DNA of 26,297 bases, from IMG/VR virus record IMGVR_UViG_3300020185_000228, positions 1 through 26,297 of that record; one strand, written 5' to 3'. The DNA comes from a virus. A program made the translations under genes and the position numbers. The notes beneath the pieces are model-generated. The model saw nothing but the letters and a program-made list of their open reading frames with translations, searched no databases and was not told where the DNA came from. Positions 20,090 to 26,064 of the stretch are shown one piece after another; the first letter of the stretch is position 1, and each line of letters starts with the position of its first letter.

Positions 20090-20128
20090 ATTTTATTGCT
20101 CCTGGGGAGTGATTGGGCGGTTCTCTAT

Positions 20129-20194
20129 CTTACTTAGTAAGTATACCACAATGTTCAAACGAAAGTCAAGCGGGTTCTGTCAAGGGGTTGTCAA
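20129..20194 (-). promoter_or_regulatory. Compound early promoter, copy 3 (CTTACT-A-AGTAAG type)
   Basis: TTGACA (20189-20194), TTGACA (20178-20183), TTGACT (20164-20169), 18-base spacer, TATACT (20140-20145). The start site carries a different dyad, CTTACTAAGTAAG (20129-20141), instead of ATGTATACAT. Same 11/14 spacing of the hexamers. Drives the AAA ATPase. Confidence 0.85.
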
Positions 20195-20415
20195 CGATTG
20201 CAACAAGCTGGATGATCCCAGTTTTCATATTGCCAGTCGCTGATCTGCTCATCCTTGCATAGACCATCGACCCAGTTATTCCATTCCTCGGATCTTGCTG
20301 GATAGTCTGGGATCCCATCTTGCTCGTAAGCCTCTTGGACGTAAGGAAGAATGTTTTCTTCAAATTCGGCGCAAGCCTGGACCCAGGTCATAACGTGTGG
20401 AAGATTTTTAGCCAT
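20191..20415 (-). CDS. Small acidic tryptophan-rich protein
   Basis: The protein has 74 residues with five Trp and many Asp/Glu (TWVQACAEFEENILPYVQEA, EEWNNWVDGLCKDEQISDWQ), ending ACCNR. Probably all-helical, negatively charged; such phage early proteins often bind host proteins, but I recognise no family. AAGGAG in the leader, own compound promoter, and the end of the gene overlaps the next promoter. Confidence 0.7.
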   Translation of the reverse strand: MAKNLPHVMTWVQACAEFEENILPYVQEAYEQDGIPDYPARSEEWNNWVDGLCKDEQISDWQYENWDHPACCNR

Positions 20416-20437
20416 TGCTTAAGCTCCTTTGCTCATT

Positions 20438-20500
20438 GATGTATACATTATCGCATATGCGAGAGGGAAAGTCAACCCGGTTCTGTCAAGGGGTTGTCAA
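20438..20500 (-). promoter_or_regulatory. Compound early promoter, copy 4 (ATGTATACAT type)
   Basis: TTGACA (20495-20500), TTGACA (20484-20489), TTGACT (20470-20475), 17-base spacer, GATAAT (20447-20452), palindrome ATGTATACAT. Nearly identical to copy 1 over about 60 bases. Drives the acidic protein gene. Confidence 0.85.
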
Positions 20501-20506
20501 ACAAGT

Positions 20507-20854
20507 TTACTGACAGTCTGTCACAACGTTGTCAACTTTGACACTAGGATAGCAGACTGCACGATTAATATAGTCGATATCATCAGACAGCGCGCTAAAG
20601 GCTTCGTTAACTCGAATTCCGTCGCGCGTAGCTATTGGCTCCATCGGAAGCGCGCGCAACAACGGGCTCTTGGGCATCGACACTAATCCGCTAAGGATCA
20701 GCATCTCAATCGCATCTTGCATATCGGATTCTACGCCCTGTACAGCGTAGATCGATCGATCCTCCACATCGGCAATTCGCGATAGTATATGGTATTCCTC
20801 TTCCGTTAGGTTAAGTTCGCGGAGTTCTGCGCTTGTTAGCTTGTGATTGCTCAT
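20507..20854 (-). CDS. 115-residue protein of unknown function
   Basis: MSNHKLTSAELRELNLTEEE leads into a probable helical domain (YHILSRIADVEDRSIYAV, DMQDAIEMLILSGLVSMP) that might be a winged-helix-like fold, then RDGIRVNEAFSALSDDIDYI and a short tail. DNA binding is possible on shape alone; no motif proves it. GAGAG serves as ribosome site. Single gene with its own compound promoter. Confidence 0.65.
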   Translation of the reverse strand: MSNHKLTSAELRELNLTEEEYHILSRIADVEDRSIYAVQGVESDMQDAIEMLILSGLVSMPKSPLLRALPMEPIATRDGIRVNEAFSALSDDIDYINRAVCYPSVKVDNVVTDCQ

Positions 20855-20873
20855 TCTTTACTCTCTCTCATTT

Positions 20874-20936
20874 GATGTATACATTATCTCATACGCGACA
20901 GAAGAAGTCAAGCCTGTTCTGTCAAGTGGATGTCAA
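20874..20936 (-). promoter_or_regulatory. Compound early promoter, copy 5 (ATGTATACAT type)
   Basis: TTGACA (20931-20936), TTGACA (20920-20925), TTGACT (20906-20911), 17-base spacer, GATAAT (20883-20888), palindrome ATGTATACAT. Drives the gene at 20507-20854. Confidence 0.85.
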
Positions 20937-20969
20937 GTCTTTTTCGTTAGTCGCTCAGCGCGCCACCCC

Positions 20970-21893
20970 TCATTCAGGGGCATAATGATCCGCTTTCTTG
21001 ATTCCCAGCACCTTGCGAGCCTTGGTTACCCAATCATCTTCTTGATCTTGCCATTTTGGCTTAAAGTAAATGAAGGTGTTACGTCGTCCTTTTGAATTGC
21101 CCTTCGAAGGGAAAGCTTCCTTACGAGACATAACTTTCATATCCTCAGTAGGGATAGCAGTTAGAGCTTCGTGGGGGGCTACAAAAACTGATTGAGTTCG
21201 TTTGCTTCTAACAGCATCCACACTAGTATTTGTCATTCTTGCGGAATATGGGCCTGGCTTTTTGCCACCCAATTCACCCATAGAAGAACAGCGAATAATA
21301 TACCGGTCCCTTGATTGATCAACGCCGCGTCTGTCATCGATATAAGATGCTAGATCAATTGCTGTGACTAGTCCGACTGTCTGTCGATCTCGTGTCCATC
21401 GACCGCCAGAATCATAACCGCTACGAGTCTGAATCACCAGTGATCCGACCGCGATCCCTTCATCTCTTAGTATCCCTGCTGCCTCAGCGCGGTCTTTCTT
21501 GATCTGGTACGTAAGGATCTTATAATCGTTGGCAAGATTCTCACACTTGCGCCGATCGTGACCGGAATGCCGGCAATAACTACAGCGCTTCTTCGAACTT
21601 TGGCGCTCTTCCTTGGCTACTTTCTTGCCAGTCGCTAGATCTATGTTTGTGCGGCTTAGGTATCTCTTACGCTGCGTTTCAGCACACTGATCATAATAAT
21701 CTGCTTCTTGTTCCTTCCGTTCAGCAGTGCAAGTCGCGTGCGCTCCGGTTACTGCTCCGCTCCTCCAGCTAGCGGCTACCCAGATAGACCTAAGATAGCT
21801 CTTCTTTAACTCCTCAGTGAGCTTAGCACACCCGCGCCTGTTGTGCCCTTTGGCGTGACAATATCCGCATCTTACCGTTCCGTTCCAAGACAT
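20970..21893 (-). CDS. Double zinc-knuckle (CCHC) protein
   Basis: The protein has 307 residues with two exact C-x2-C-x4-H-x4-C knuckles: VRCGYCHAKGHNRRGCAKL (Cys9, 12, His17, Cys22) and KRCSYCRHSGHDRRKCENL (Cys104, 107, His112, Cys117). Knuckles of this type bind single-stranded RNA or DNA. The later part has IAVGSLVIQTRSGYDSG, TVGLVTAIDLASY and YIIRCSS, resembling an expanded GDLV barrel, and ends in a basic region with KWQDQEDDWVTKARKVLGIK. AAGGAG ribosome site. I recall single-knuckle proteins in marine phages; two knuckles plus barrel is unusual to me. Confidence 0.75.
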   Translation of the reverse strand: MSWNGTVRCGYCHAKGHNRRGCAKLTEELKKSYLRSIWVAASWRSGAVTGAHATCTAERKEQEADYYDQCAETQRKRYLSRTNIDLATGKKVAKEERQSSKKRCSYCRHSGHDRRKCENLANDYKILTYQIKKDRAEAAGILRDEGIAVGSLVIQTRSGYDSGGRWTRDRQTVGLVTAIDLASYIDDRRGVDQSRDRYIIRCSSMGELGGKKPGPYSARMTNTSVDAVRSKRTQSVFVAPHEALTAIPTEDMKVMSRKEAFPSKGNSKGRRNTFIYFKPKWQDQEDDWVTKARKVLGIKKADHYAPE

Positions 21894-21913
21894 ATTTCTT
21901 TCTCTCCTTAGTT

Positions 21914-21976
21914 GATGTATACATTATCGCACAAGCGAGTGTAGAAGTCAACCGGGTTCTGTCAAGTAGATGTCAA
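21914..21976 (-). promoter_or_regulatory. Compound early promoter, copy 6 (ATGTATACAT type)
   Basis: TTGACA (21971-21976), TTGACA (21960-21965), TTGACT (21946-21951), 17-base spacer, GATAAT (21923-21928), palindrome ATGTATACAT. Drives the zinc-knuckle gene. Confidence 0.85.
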
Positions 21977-22026
21977 GAAATATAACCCAGCTTGAACCTG
22001 ACATATGCAGCCGGCACTAGTGGATC

Positions 22027-22383
22027 CTAGGCTTTCCCTTTCGCGTTCGGGTTCCCAGCGTTGTACGCTACGTGGCGCATCGGTCGACCGCCGATCGGAC
22101 TATTTGAGCTTGATAGATGACCTCCGTAACCTCCGTTATGCCCAGTGTTGTCCTTCCAGGCTGAAGCGTAAGCTTGACGATCTTCCTTAGACTCAAAGGC
22201 GACGATCGAGATTGCAGCTGTCTTGCCATCTCCAGAAGTCAAACCCAGATACCTGACAGCCGTCTCAGTTCCCAATTCCTCAACACAAGAAGGGCATTCG
22301 TTGATCTTTCCTCCAACTTGCTGTTTATAGTGACCGTTAAGGTTGAATGTTGCTGCGCAGTGCTTACATGTTTTTATATTCAT
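22027..22383 (-). CDS. Zinc-ribbon phage protein (KHC...CPSC type)
   Basis: The protein has 118 residues from the ATG at 22381-22383, 17 bases after the previous stop; a longer frame runs into that gene and is unlikely. Cys6, Cys9, Cys30 and Cys33 (TCKHCAATF, NECPSC) form a zinc ribbon. The body, ETAVRYLGLTSGDGKTAAIS and ESKEDRQAYASAWKDN, and the end NAGNPNAKGKA recall a small conserved phage protein of unknown function. The glycine-rich NGGYGGHLSSSNSP part is probably flexible. Cotranscribed with the gene upstream. Confidence 0.75.
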   Translation of the reverse strand: MNIKTCKHCAATFNLNGHYKQQVGGKINECPSCVEELGTETAVRYLGLTSGDGKTAAISIVAFESKEDRQAYASAWKDNTGHNGGYGGHLSSSNSPIGGRPMRHVAYNAGNPNAKGKA

Positions 22384-22399
22384 TGTCTTACTCTTATCT

Positions 22400-22786
22400 T
22401 TACCATTCAACCGGATCGTTAGCGATAGGGGCGGGAATCGTGCCACCCATCATACGGGCGGCGCGCCGGTCAGCGCCGCAAGAACTGTTATTTTCTGGTT
22501 GCTGTTCTTTCTCTGCTATCTCATCGCCTGATCGTGATAACTGCGCAGCTGCTTCGAAGCCGATAAAACTATTCCGACTGTTAGAATTGCAGCTGTGACT
22601 TGATATAAGATCTCGTAATTCCATATCCAAGTTAGACAAGGATATTTTTTCTTCTTCCTCTCCAATGGAGAGGAGCCGGTAGCCGGCGCTGAGTTGCAAG
22701 TCAAGGATTCGATCGCCTATCAAACCCAGCAACAGTGACGCTTCTTCTTCCTCTAATTCAAAATTAATGTTACGGCGTTCTCGCAT
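22400..22786 (-). CDS. 128-residue acidic helical protein, unknown
   Basis: MRERRNINFELEEEEASLLL and a helical region (LIGDRILDLQLSAGYRLLSI, LSNLDMELRDLISSHSC) precede a low-complexity tail with Cys, Ser and Gln and the end RRAARMMGGTIPAPIANDPV. The tail looks disordered. TGGAG lies 8 bases before the ATG. First gene after the promoter at 22803-22865. Not recognised. Confidence 0.6.
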   Translation of the reverse strand: MRERRNINFELEEEEASLLLGLIGDRILDLQLSAGYRLLSIGEEEEKISLSNLDMELRDLISSHSCNSNSRNSFIGFEAAAQLSRSGDEIAEKEQQPENNSSCGADRRAARMMGGTIPAPIANDPVEW

Positions 22787-22802
22787 ACGTTCATCTCCAG
22801 AT

Positions 22803-22865
22803 TACTTAAGTATTATCTCACAGGCGCGCTAAGAAGTCAAGCCTATCGTGTCAAGAAAATGTTAG
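22803..22865 (-). promoter_or_regulatory. Compound early promoter, copy 7 (TACTTAAGTA type)
   Basis: CTAACA (22860-22865, decayed distal hexamer), TTGACA (22849-22854), TTGACT (22835-22840), 17-base spacer, GATAAT (22812-22817), then a third kind of palindrome, TACTTAAGTA (22803-22812). The decayed hexamer lies within the arm of the inverted repeat at 22860-22877. Confidence 0.8.
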
Positions 22866-23081
22866 GGATCTCTGCTGGGGTCGCCGTTCTCGTCGCGCAC
22901 ACCCACACACTAGTCTTACTATAACTCCCGAAAAACAATTATTAGGTTAAGTTATTCGGGTTTAGATGAAGCGTAGAAATAGCCCACTTGAAAAACAATA
23001 TTCAGCAGACTGCTTAATCCGTGGATTCGTTCAAGACACTGAATCCACATAACCATATTTAAACAGCAGAGATCCCTAACA
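22860..23081. ncRNA. Candidate structured RNA or small element closed by an 18-bp inverted repeat
   Basis: The two ends, TGTTAGGGATCTCTGCTG (22860-22877) and its exact complement (23064-23081), pair perfectly over 18 bp. Inside are a CCCGAA/TTCGGG hairpin (about 22927-22960), an AGCAG-A-CTGCT hairpin (about 23003-23014), GTGGATTC/GAATCCAC with a 12-base loop (23021-23048), and two GAAAAACAAT direct repeats. No frame is present. No clear target-site duplication flanks it, so a structured RNA is my first choice and a MITE-like element the second. It lies between two early operons. Confidence 0.55.
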
Positions 23082-23119
23082 AAGGATATAAATAGTTAAT
23101 ATTTTTGTGTAGTAACTGA

Positions 23120-23305
23120 TCAAGCCTCTGCTGGAGGGTGGTTGCTTGCAAACAAAAGCAGCCGTGTATCTAGATCCGACGGGTTTTTTAAAGCCTCATC
23201 ATACAACAACATCATAGCTAATAGGCTCTCCATTCGATATAGTGTTAACTCAAATGGTGTTGCGATCTCTGCTTGTTCGTTAGTCTGTTCGGGTGTCATC
23301 GACAT
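23120..23305 (-). CDS. 61-residue protein, unknown
   Basis: Sequence MSMTPEQTNEQAEIATPFEL, then a helix (TLYRMESLLAMMLLYDEALK) and NPSDLDTRLLLFASNHP. Amphipathic helices, no metal site, no signal peptide. AGGAG 9 bases upstream is a good ribosome site. A 16-codon frame begins 41 bases earlier (23346) next to the predicted transcript start and ends inside this gene; it may be a leader peptide. Confidence 0.6.
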   Translation of the reverse strand: MSMTPEQTNEQAEIATPFELTLYRMESLLAMMLLYDEALKNPSDLDTRLLLFASNHPPAEA

Positions 23306-23349
23306 ACCACTCTGCTCCTGATGTTTTGTTCTGGTTCTTTCTTCATCCT

Positions 23350-23409
23350 GTATACATTATCTCACAGGAGTCAGATGAAGTCAAGCGCATTCTGTCAAGA
23401 GGGTGTCAA
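23350..23409 (-). promoter_or_regulatory. Compound early promoter, copy 8 (TGTATACA type)
   Basis: TTGACA (23404-23409), TTGACA (23393-23398), TTGACT (23379-23384), 17-base spacer, GATAAT (23356-23361). The palindrome is shortened to TGTATACA. Drives the gene at 23120-23305. Confidence 0.85.
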
Positions 23410-23421
23410 TCATCATAATGT

Positions 23422-23775
23422 TCATAGTTGTAGTTCCGAGTTGTCAACTTTTACCATAATTCCTAAGTCTAGATAATCGATTTCAGTGTTCAAGACTTCC
23501 AAAAGCAAGCGCAGATCTTTGTTGTTCGTTTCTGATAAATCTAAAGGCTTAAAAGTTATATCTTTTAGAGCTATAATCGCCTCTGGGTTGTATTGCACCG
23601 GAAACCTACGAAGAGGATCCCCTTTTTTTAAAAAAGATTCGAGATCTATCGCAGATCTGATCTCCAAGTAAACGAACAAATTTGTGATCGCATGGATCAG
23701 CGCTCCCTTCTCGGTTAAATGCGCTTGTGTCGAACATAAGCCCTGTTCTACGTCGAGCATAGTATAAATCATCAT
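23422..23775 (-). CDS. 117-residue protein, unknown
   Basis: Taken from the tandem ATGs at 23770-23775 (MMIYTMLDVEQGL). The open frame continues upstream to 23871, but that part covers a membrane protein gene in another frame. The product has a helical N-terminal half (ALIHAITNLFVYLEIRSAID) and a Leu/Asp-rich end (LRLLLEVLNTEIDYLDLGIM). No motif recognised. 13 bases separate it from the membrane protein stop; the ribosome site is weak. Confidence 0.6.
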   Translation of the reverse strand: MMIYTMLDVEQGLCSTQAHLTEKGALIHAITNLFVYLEIRSAIDLESFLKKGDPLRRFPVQYNPEAIIALKDITFKPLDLSETNNKDLRLLLEVLNTEIDYLDLGIMVKVDNSELQL

Positions 23776-23788
23776 ATGGTGAATATCG

Positions 23789-23893
23789 CTATAGCGTGAA
23801 ATAATCAATAATTGGAGGAAGGAATACCAGGGTAACCACAAACCCAACAATAATCGATAAGACCATGACAATAGTATCTAGCAGCTTAGACAT
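23789..23893 (-). CDS. 34-residue single-pass membrane protein
   Basis: ATG at 23891-23893, stop TAG at 23789-23791. MSKLLDTIVMVLSIIVGFVV is followed by TLVFLPPIIDYFTL: one hydrophobic helix with a short N-terminal tail. Its ATG overlaps the stop of a 25-codon frame as TAATG. Small early phage membrane peptides can modify the host envelope or exclude other phages; unproven here. Confidence 0.6.
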   Translation of the reverse strand: MSKLLDTIVMVLSIIVGFVVTLVFLPPIIDYFTL

Positions 23894-23970
23894 TACAGCA
23901 CCATACCACGCTCAGCGGCGCTCAGATTGGTTTGAAAGCTTTTAGTTTTCTTTATCAGGGTCGACATCAT
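23893..23970 (-). CDS. 25-residue leaderless frame (leader peptide candidate)
   Basis: Frame MMSTLIKKTKSFQTNLSAAE followed by RGMVL. Its ATG is exactly six bases after the -10 box, the same position as in the VWA gene at 18674, and its stop overlaps the next ATG as TAATG. The coincidence of both junctions supports translation; no homology is known to me. Confidence 0.4.
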   Translation of the reverse strand: MMSTLIKKTKSFQTNLSAAERGMVL

Positions 23971-24030
23971 ATATACATTATCTCACAAGCGAAAGAGAAA
24001 GTCAAGGGTTCTTTGTCAAGAGACTGTCAG
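23971..24030 (-). promoter_or_regulatory. Compound early promoter, copy 9 (ATATATACATT variant)
   Basis: CTGACA (24025-24030), TTGACA (24014-24019), TTGACT (24000-24005), 17-base spacer, GATAAT (23977-23982). The distal half lies inside the gene at 24002-24274, whose stop TGA is part of the TTGACT -35 box. The palindrome has one mismatch. Confidence 0.8.
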
Positions 24031-24274
24031 CAGAGCTAACGATTATTAGCTCGCTTGTTGCTTCCCATGTAGAGCTATTAGCTGGTCCGCCCCAAAATAC
24101 TAAGTTCATTGTTCGATTATCAGCGCCGGCTGTTGAGGTTTTTCTGACAACCCCAACAGTCATATTGTCCATAGATTCATCAGTACGCATATTATGAATA
24201 GAAACATCAGTGATCGATATTACGAGATCTCCAATTCTAGGCGGCGGTCCATTATTATAAGTTCTGTTTAGCAT
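24002..24274 (-). CDS. Small GDLV-family protein
   Basis: The protein has 90 residues. PPRIGDLVISITDVSI, MTVGVVRKTSTAG, MNLVFWGGP and ATSELIIVSSADS are the family strands in order. GGAGG lies 7 bases before the ATG, which overlaps the previous stop as TAATG. Its last codons double as promoter hexamers. Adjacent to a paralogue at 24274-24546. Confidence 0.75.
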   Translation of the reverse strand: MLNRTYNNGPPPRIGDLVISITDVSIHNMRTDESMDNMTVGVVRKTSTAGADNRTMNLVFWGGPANSSTWEATSELIIVSSADSLLTKNP

Positions 24275-24546
24275 TACAACTCCTCCACGTGAATTAAGTG
24301 CATTTCATGGAACTTAAGAATCTGTGAATTTGTCATATGAACCCACCAAATAGATCCGCCTTTCCCCCAAGCTTTGGCAACATTAGCGCGTGGCGTTGGA
24401 TTCCAAAATTCTTCATCAGATTCAGGGCGCGCCATTGTTTGAACAGTGGCAAGCCCAATCAGATGACCCATACGACTAGCCGGCATGCTATAAACGTGAA
24501 CGTTGTCAGTGATCCTTACTAGATCACCTTTTTTAAAAATCCTCAT
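24274..24546 (-). CDS. GDLV-family protein
   Basis: The protein has 90 residues from the ATG at 24544-24546 (MRIFKKGDLVRITDN), a 14-base overlap with the preceding gene; the frame upstream to 24696 lies in that gene out of frame. HLIGLATVQTMAR, SIWWVHMTNSQ and FHEMHLIHVEEL complete the fold. A tryptophan pair in the third strand is notable. Tandem paralogue of the gene at 24002. Confidence 0.75.
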   Translation of the reverse strand: MRIFKKGDLVRITDNVHVYSMPASRMGHLIGLATVQTMARPESDEEFWNPTPRANVAKAWGKGGSIWWVHMTNSQILKFHEMHLIHVEEL

Positions 24547-24859
24547 CATCCTCTTCCAGCGAGTCAGACCATGGATCATACTGCCACGATCGTTCATAAT
24601 AACCATCTTCGTTATAACCAGCTTCGCTAAAGCTGAATTCACGACGATAAACGCTTTGATCTTCTTCCATAAATCGATCCGACATATCTGTAACAACCTG
24701 TTCTAAAAGATCTTCAAGATAACTTAATTCTTTGAAGGCTTCTTCTTCTGCGCTCTTAGCTTTATCGATAAGTTCTTGCTTTTCTTTCTTTTCTTGCTTA
24801 AGCCGAAATTCGTTTAAATCAACAACATTATCAGAATCATTATTATCGTTATAACTCAT
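24533..24859 (-). CDS. Acidic coiled-coil protein
   Basis: The protein has 108 residues from the ATG at 24857-24859, just after the preceding stop. DLNEFRLKQEKKEKQELIDK and KSAEEEAFKELSYLEDLLEQ form a long charged helix; the end is aromatic and acidic (YYERSWQYDPWSDSLEEDDE). Possibly a host-protein binder; not recognised. Upstream extension to 24910 would overlap the previous gene by 49 bases. Confidence 0.65.
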   Translation of the reverse strand: MSYNDNNDSDNVVDLNEFRLKQEKKEKQELIDKAKSAEEEAFKELSYLEDLLEQVVTDMSDRFMEEDQSVYRREFSFSEAGYNEDGYYERSWQYDPWSDSLEEDDEDF

Positions 24860-24861
24860 TT

Positions 24862-25179
24862 TTATCGCATCTTCATCTTGATGCGGGCTGGCACACCGGG
24901 AGAGGTCCAAACACTACCCAAAGAATTCCAGACAACTGGATCCATACACTCATCAGCATATCGCCTGGCCAGGTTAACGTGAGAGCTTGTAGTTTGACTG
25001 TGATAGTTTGCAGTATTCGCTGTATAATCAGCAATAATTGTCCGACCATCCGGAGAGCGCCGACCAATCTTCAGCGAATAGGAAAATAAATCACCAGCTG
25101 CATTGCAGTGCAAGGAGCCATTACCATTGCGCGCGATTTTTCCAGACTGCCAAGCTTTTACTACGTTTTCATTCTTCAT
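24862..25179 (-). CDS. Conserved small phage protein (DYTA...SQTTS.HV type)
   Basis: The protein has 105 residues: VVKAWQSGKIARNGNGSLHC, DLFSYSLKIGRRSPDGRTII, ADYTANTANYHSQTTSSHVN and LARRYADE. This order (LxSYxLxIGR...DYTA...SQTTSxHV) is one I know from many unrelated phages as a small protein of unknown function. First gene after the promoter at 25223-25288; it heads an operon of four. Confidence 0.75.
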   Translation of the reverse strand: MKNENVVKAWQSGKIARNGNGSLHCNAAGDLFSYSLKIGRRSPDGRTIIADYTANTANYHSQTTSSHVNLARRYADECMDPVVWNSLGSVWTSPGVPARIKMKMR

Positions 25180-25222
25180 TGTTTCTTGCTCACTTATATG
25201 GCGGGGTTGGGGGCTTCTCTAT

Positions 25223-25288
25223 CTTACTTAGTAAGTATACCACGAGAACGAAAGAAAAGTCAAGTCGATCTTGTTAAGTTGATGTCAA
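25223..25288 (-). promoter_or_regulatory. Compound early promoter, copy 10 (CTTACT-A-AGTAAG type)
   Basis: TTGACA (25283-25288), TTAACA (25272-25277), TTGACT (25258-25263), 18-base spacer, TATACT (25234-25239) and dyad CTTACTAAGTAAG (25223-25235), as in copy 3. Drives the four-gene operon 25179 to 24002. Confidence 0.85.
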
Positions 25289-25294
25289 GAGATC

Positions 25295-25546
25295 CTAAGC
25301 TGAGCTAACGAGTATCAACTCGTCAGCAAGATATCCATTAGACACTAGCCCGCCTTGTTTGTGCTTCAACTCCAAACCACTTAAGCGGTATTCCTCTAGA
25401 GAAGGAGAGCTAATTAGTTTAGGTCCTAAATGATATACCTTAACTAAGGTCATACTAGTTGCAGGGCTACTAGAGACAGAGTGTATAATACCATACCTTC
25501 GATAAGCTAATTCATACTTTAATTTAACGATATCTCCTATCTTCAT
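25295..25546 (-). CDS. Small GDIV-family protein
   Basis: The protein has 83 residues. MKIGDIVKLKYELAYRRYGI at the very N-terminus, then MTLVKVYHLG, and ADELILVSSA at the end, almost the same final strand as the gene at 24002 (SELIIVSSAD). The 113-base gap upstream (25547-25659) holds no gene or clear promoter. Confidence 0.75.
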   Translation of the reverse strand: MKIGDIVKLKYELAYRRYGIIHSVSSSPATSMTLVKVYHLGPKLISSPSLEEYRLSGLELKHKQGGLVSNGYLADELILVSSA

Positions 25547-25659
25547 CTATTTTCTCTATATTTCTGTTAATTTGTTGATTAGGTTGTGTCCGTATTGTGG
25601 CTTGGAAAGAAAAAAATATGGGTCGAAAAATTATGTGTGATTGGCAGGCTCAATCTACA

Positions 25660-26013
25660 TCAATCATTAAATCTTACATAAGGGATGCCGGCGGGCAGTT
25701 CCCCGCTTATGATCCCTCCGTGCTTACATATGATATCTACCACAAGTTGTCGAGGGACAAATGGGAATACTGTCTTTGTCAGGCTGCTGGGGCCTTCTGC
25801 ATACTGCTCCAATAAAGGTTCTGGAGAAGATAGCATACCAATTTCGACTAATGAATATGAATCTGCATAGTTGGTCCTTGGGCGGCTGTAATGAAACTCA
25901 CTAGCTTGCACGCTCATACTAAACCCGGATGCGCATTCGACTCTTTTATTCGGGCGATAATCGAAACTAGTCGACGCTGCCGATCCGCCAATAGGTCTCT
26001 TATTGAAATACAT
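25660..26013 (-). CDS. Conserved phage protein (ASEFHYSRPRTNYAD type)
   Basis: The protein has 117 residues. MSVQASEFHYSRPRTNYAD, YSLVEIGMLSSPEPLLEQYA, TVFPFVPRQLVVDIICKHGG and GELPAGIP recall a family in marine T4-like phages (xVEIGxPS..., V...I.KHGG). No catalytic motif is evident. A 72-codon frame on the opposite strand is rejected in its favour. Confidence 0.65.
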   Translation of the reverse strand: MYFNKRPIGGSAASTSFDYRPNKRVECASGFSMSVQASEFHYSRPRTNYADSYSLVEIGMLSSPEPLLEQYAEGPSSLTKTVFPFVPRQLVVDIICKHGGIISGELPAGIPYVRFND

Positions 26014-26064
26014 TCTTGTTCTCTTTTTTCTATTTTTAAAACTAGTTGACCATATGTCTGCGTG

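Noticed and set aside
23021-23048. tRNA T-arm-like hairpin (GTGGATTC...GAATCCAC)
   Set aside because: The loop is 12 bases rather than 7 and no acceptor, D or anticodon arms can be placed around it.
23776-23871. N-terminal extension MSWSYRLLLGLWLP of the gene at 23422
   Set aside because: It is the other reading frame of the 34-residue membrane protein (23789-23893), which has a TAATG junction and a normal hydrophobic helix.
17304-25288. CRISPR array from the repeated 60-base units
   Set aside because: Repeats are 0.4-3 kb apart with genes between them, and have -35/-10 structure rather than repeat-spacer structure.
25597-25815. Plus-strand frame of 72 codons
   Set aside because: It opposes a better minus-strand gene (25660-26013) that recalls a known phage family; the plus product has no recognisable pattern and every other gene is on the minus strand.
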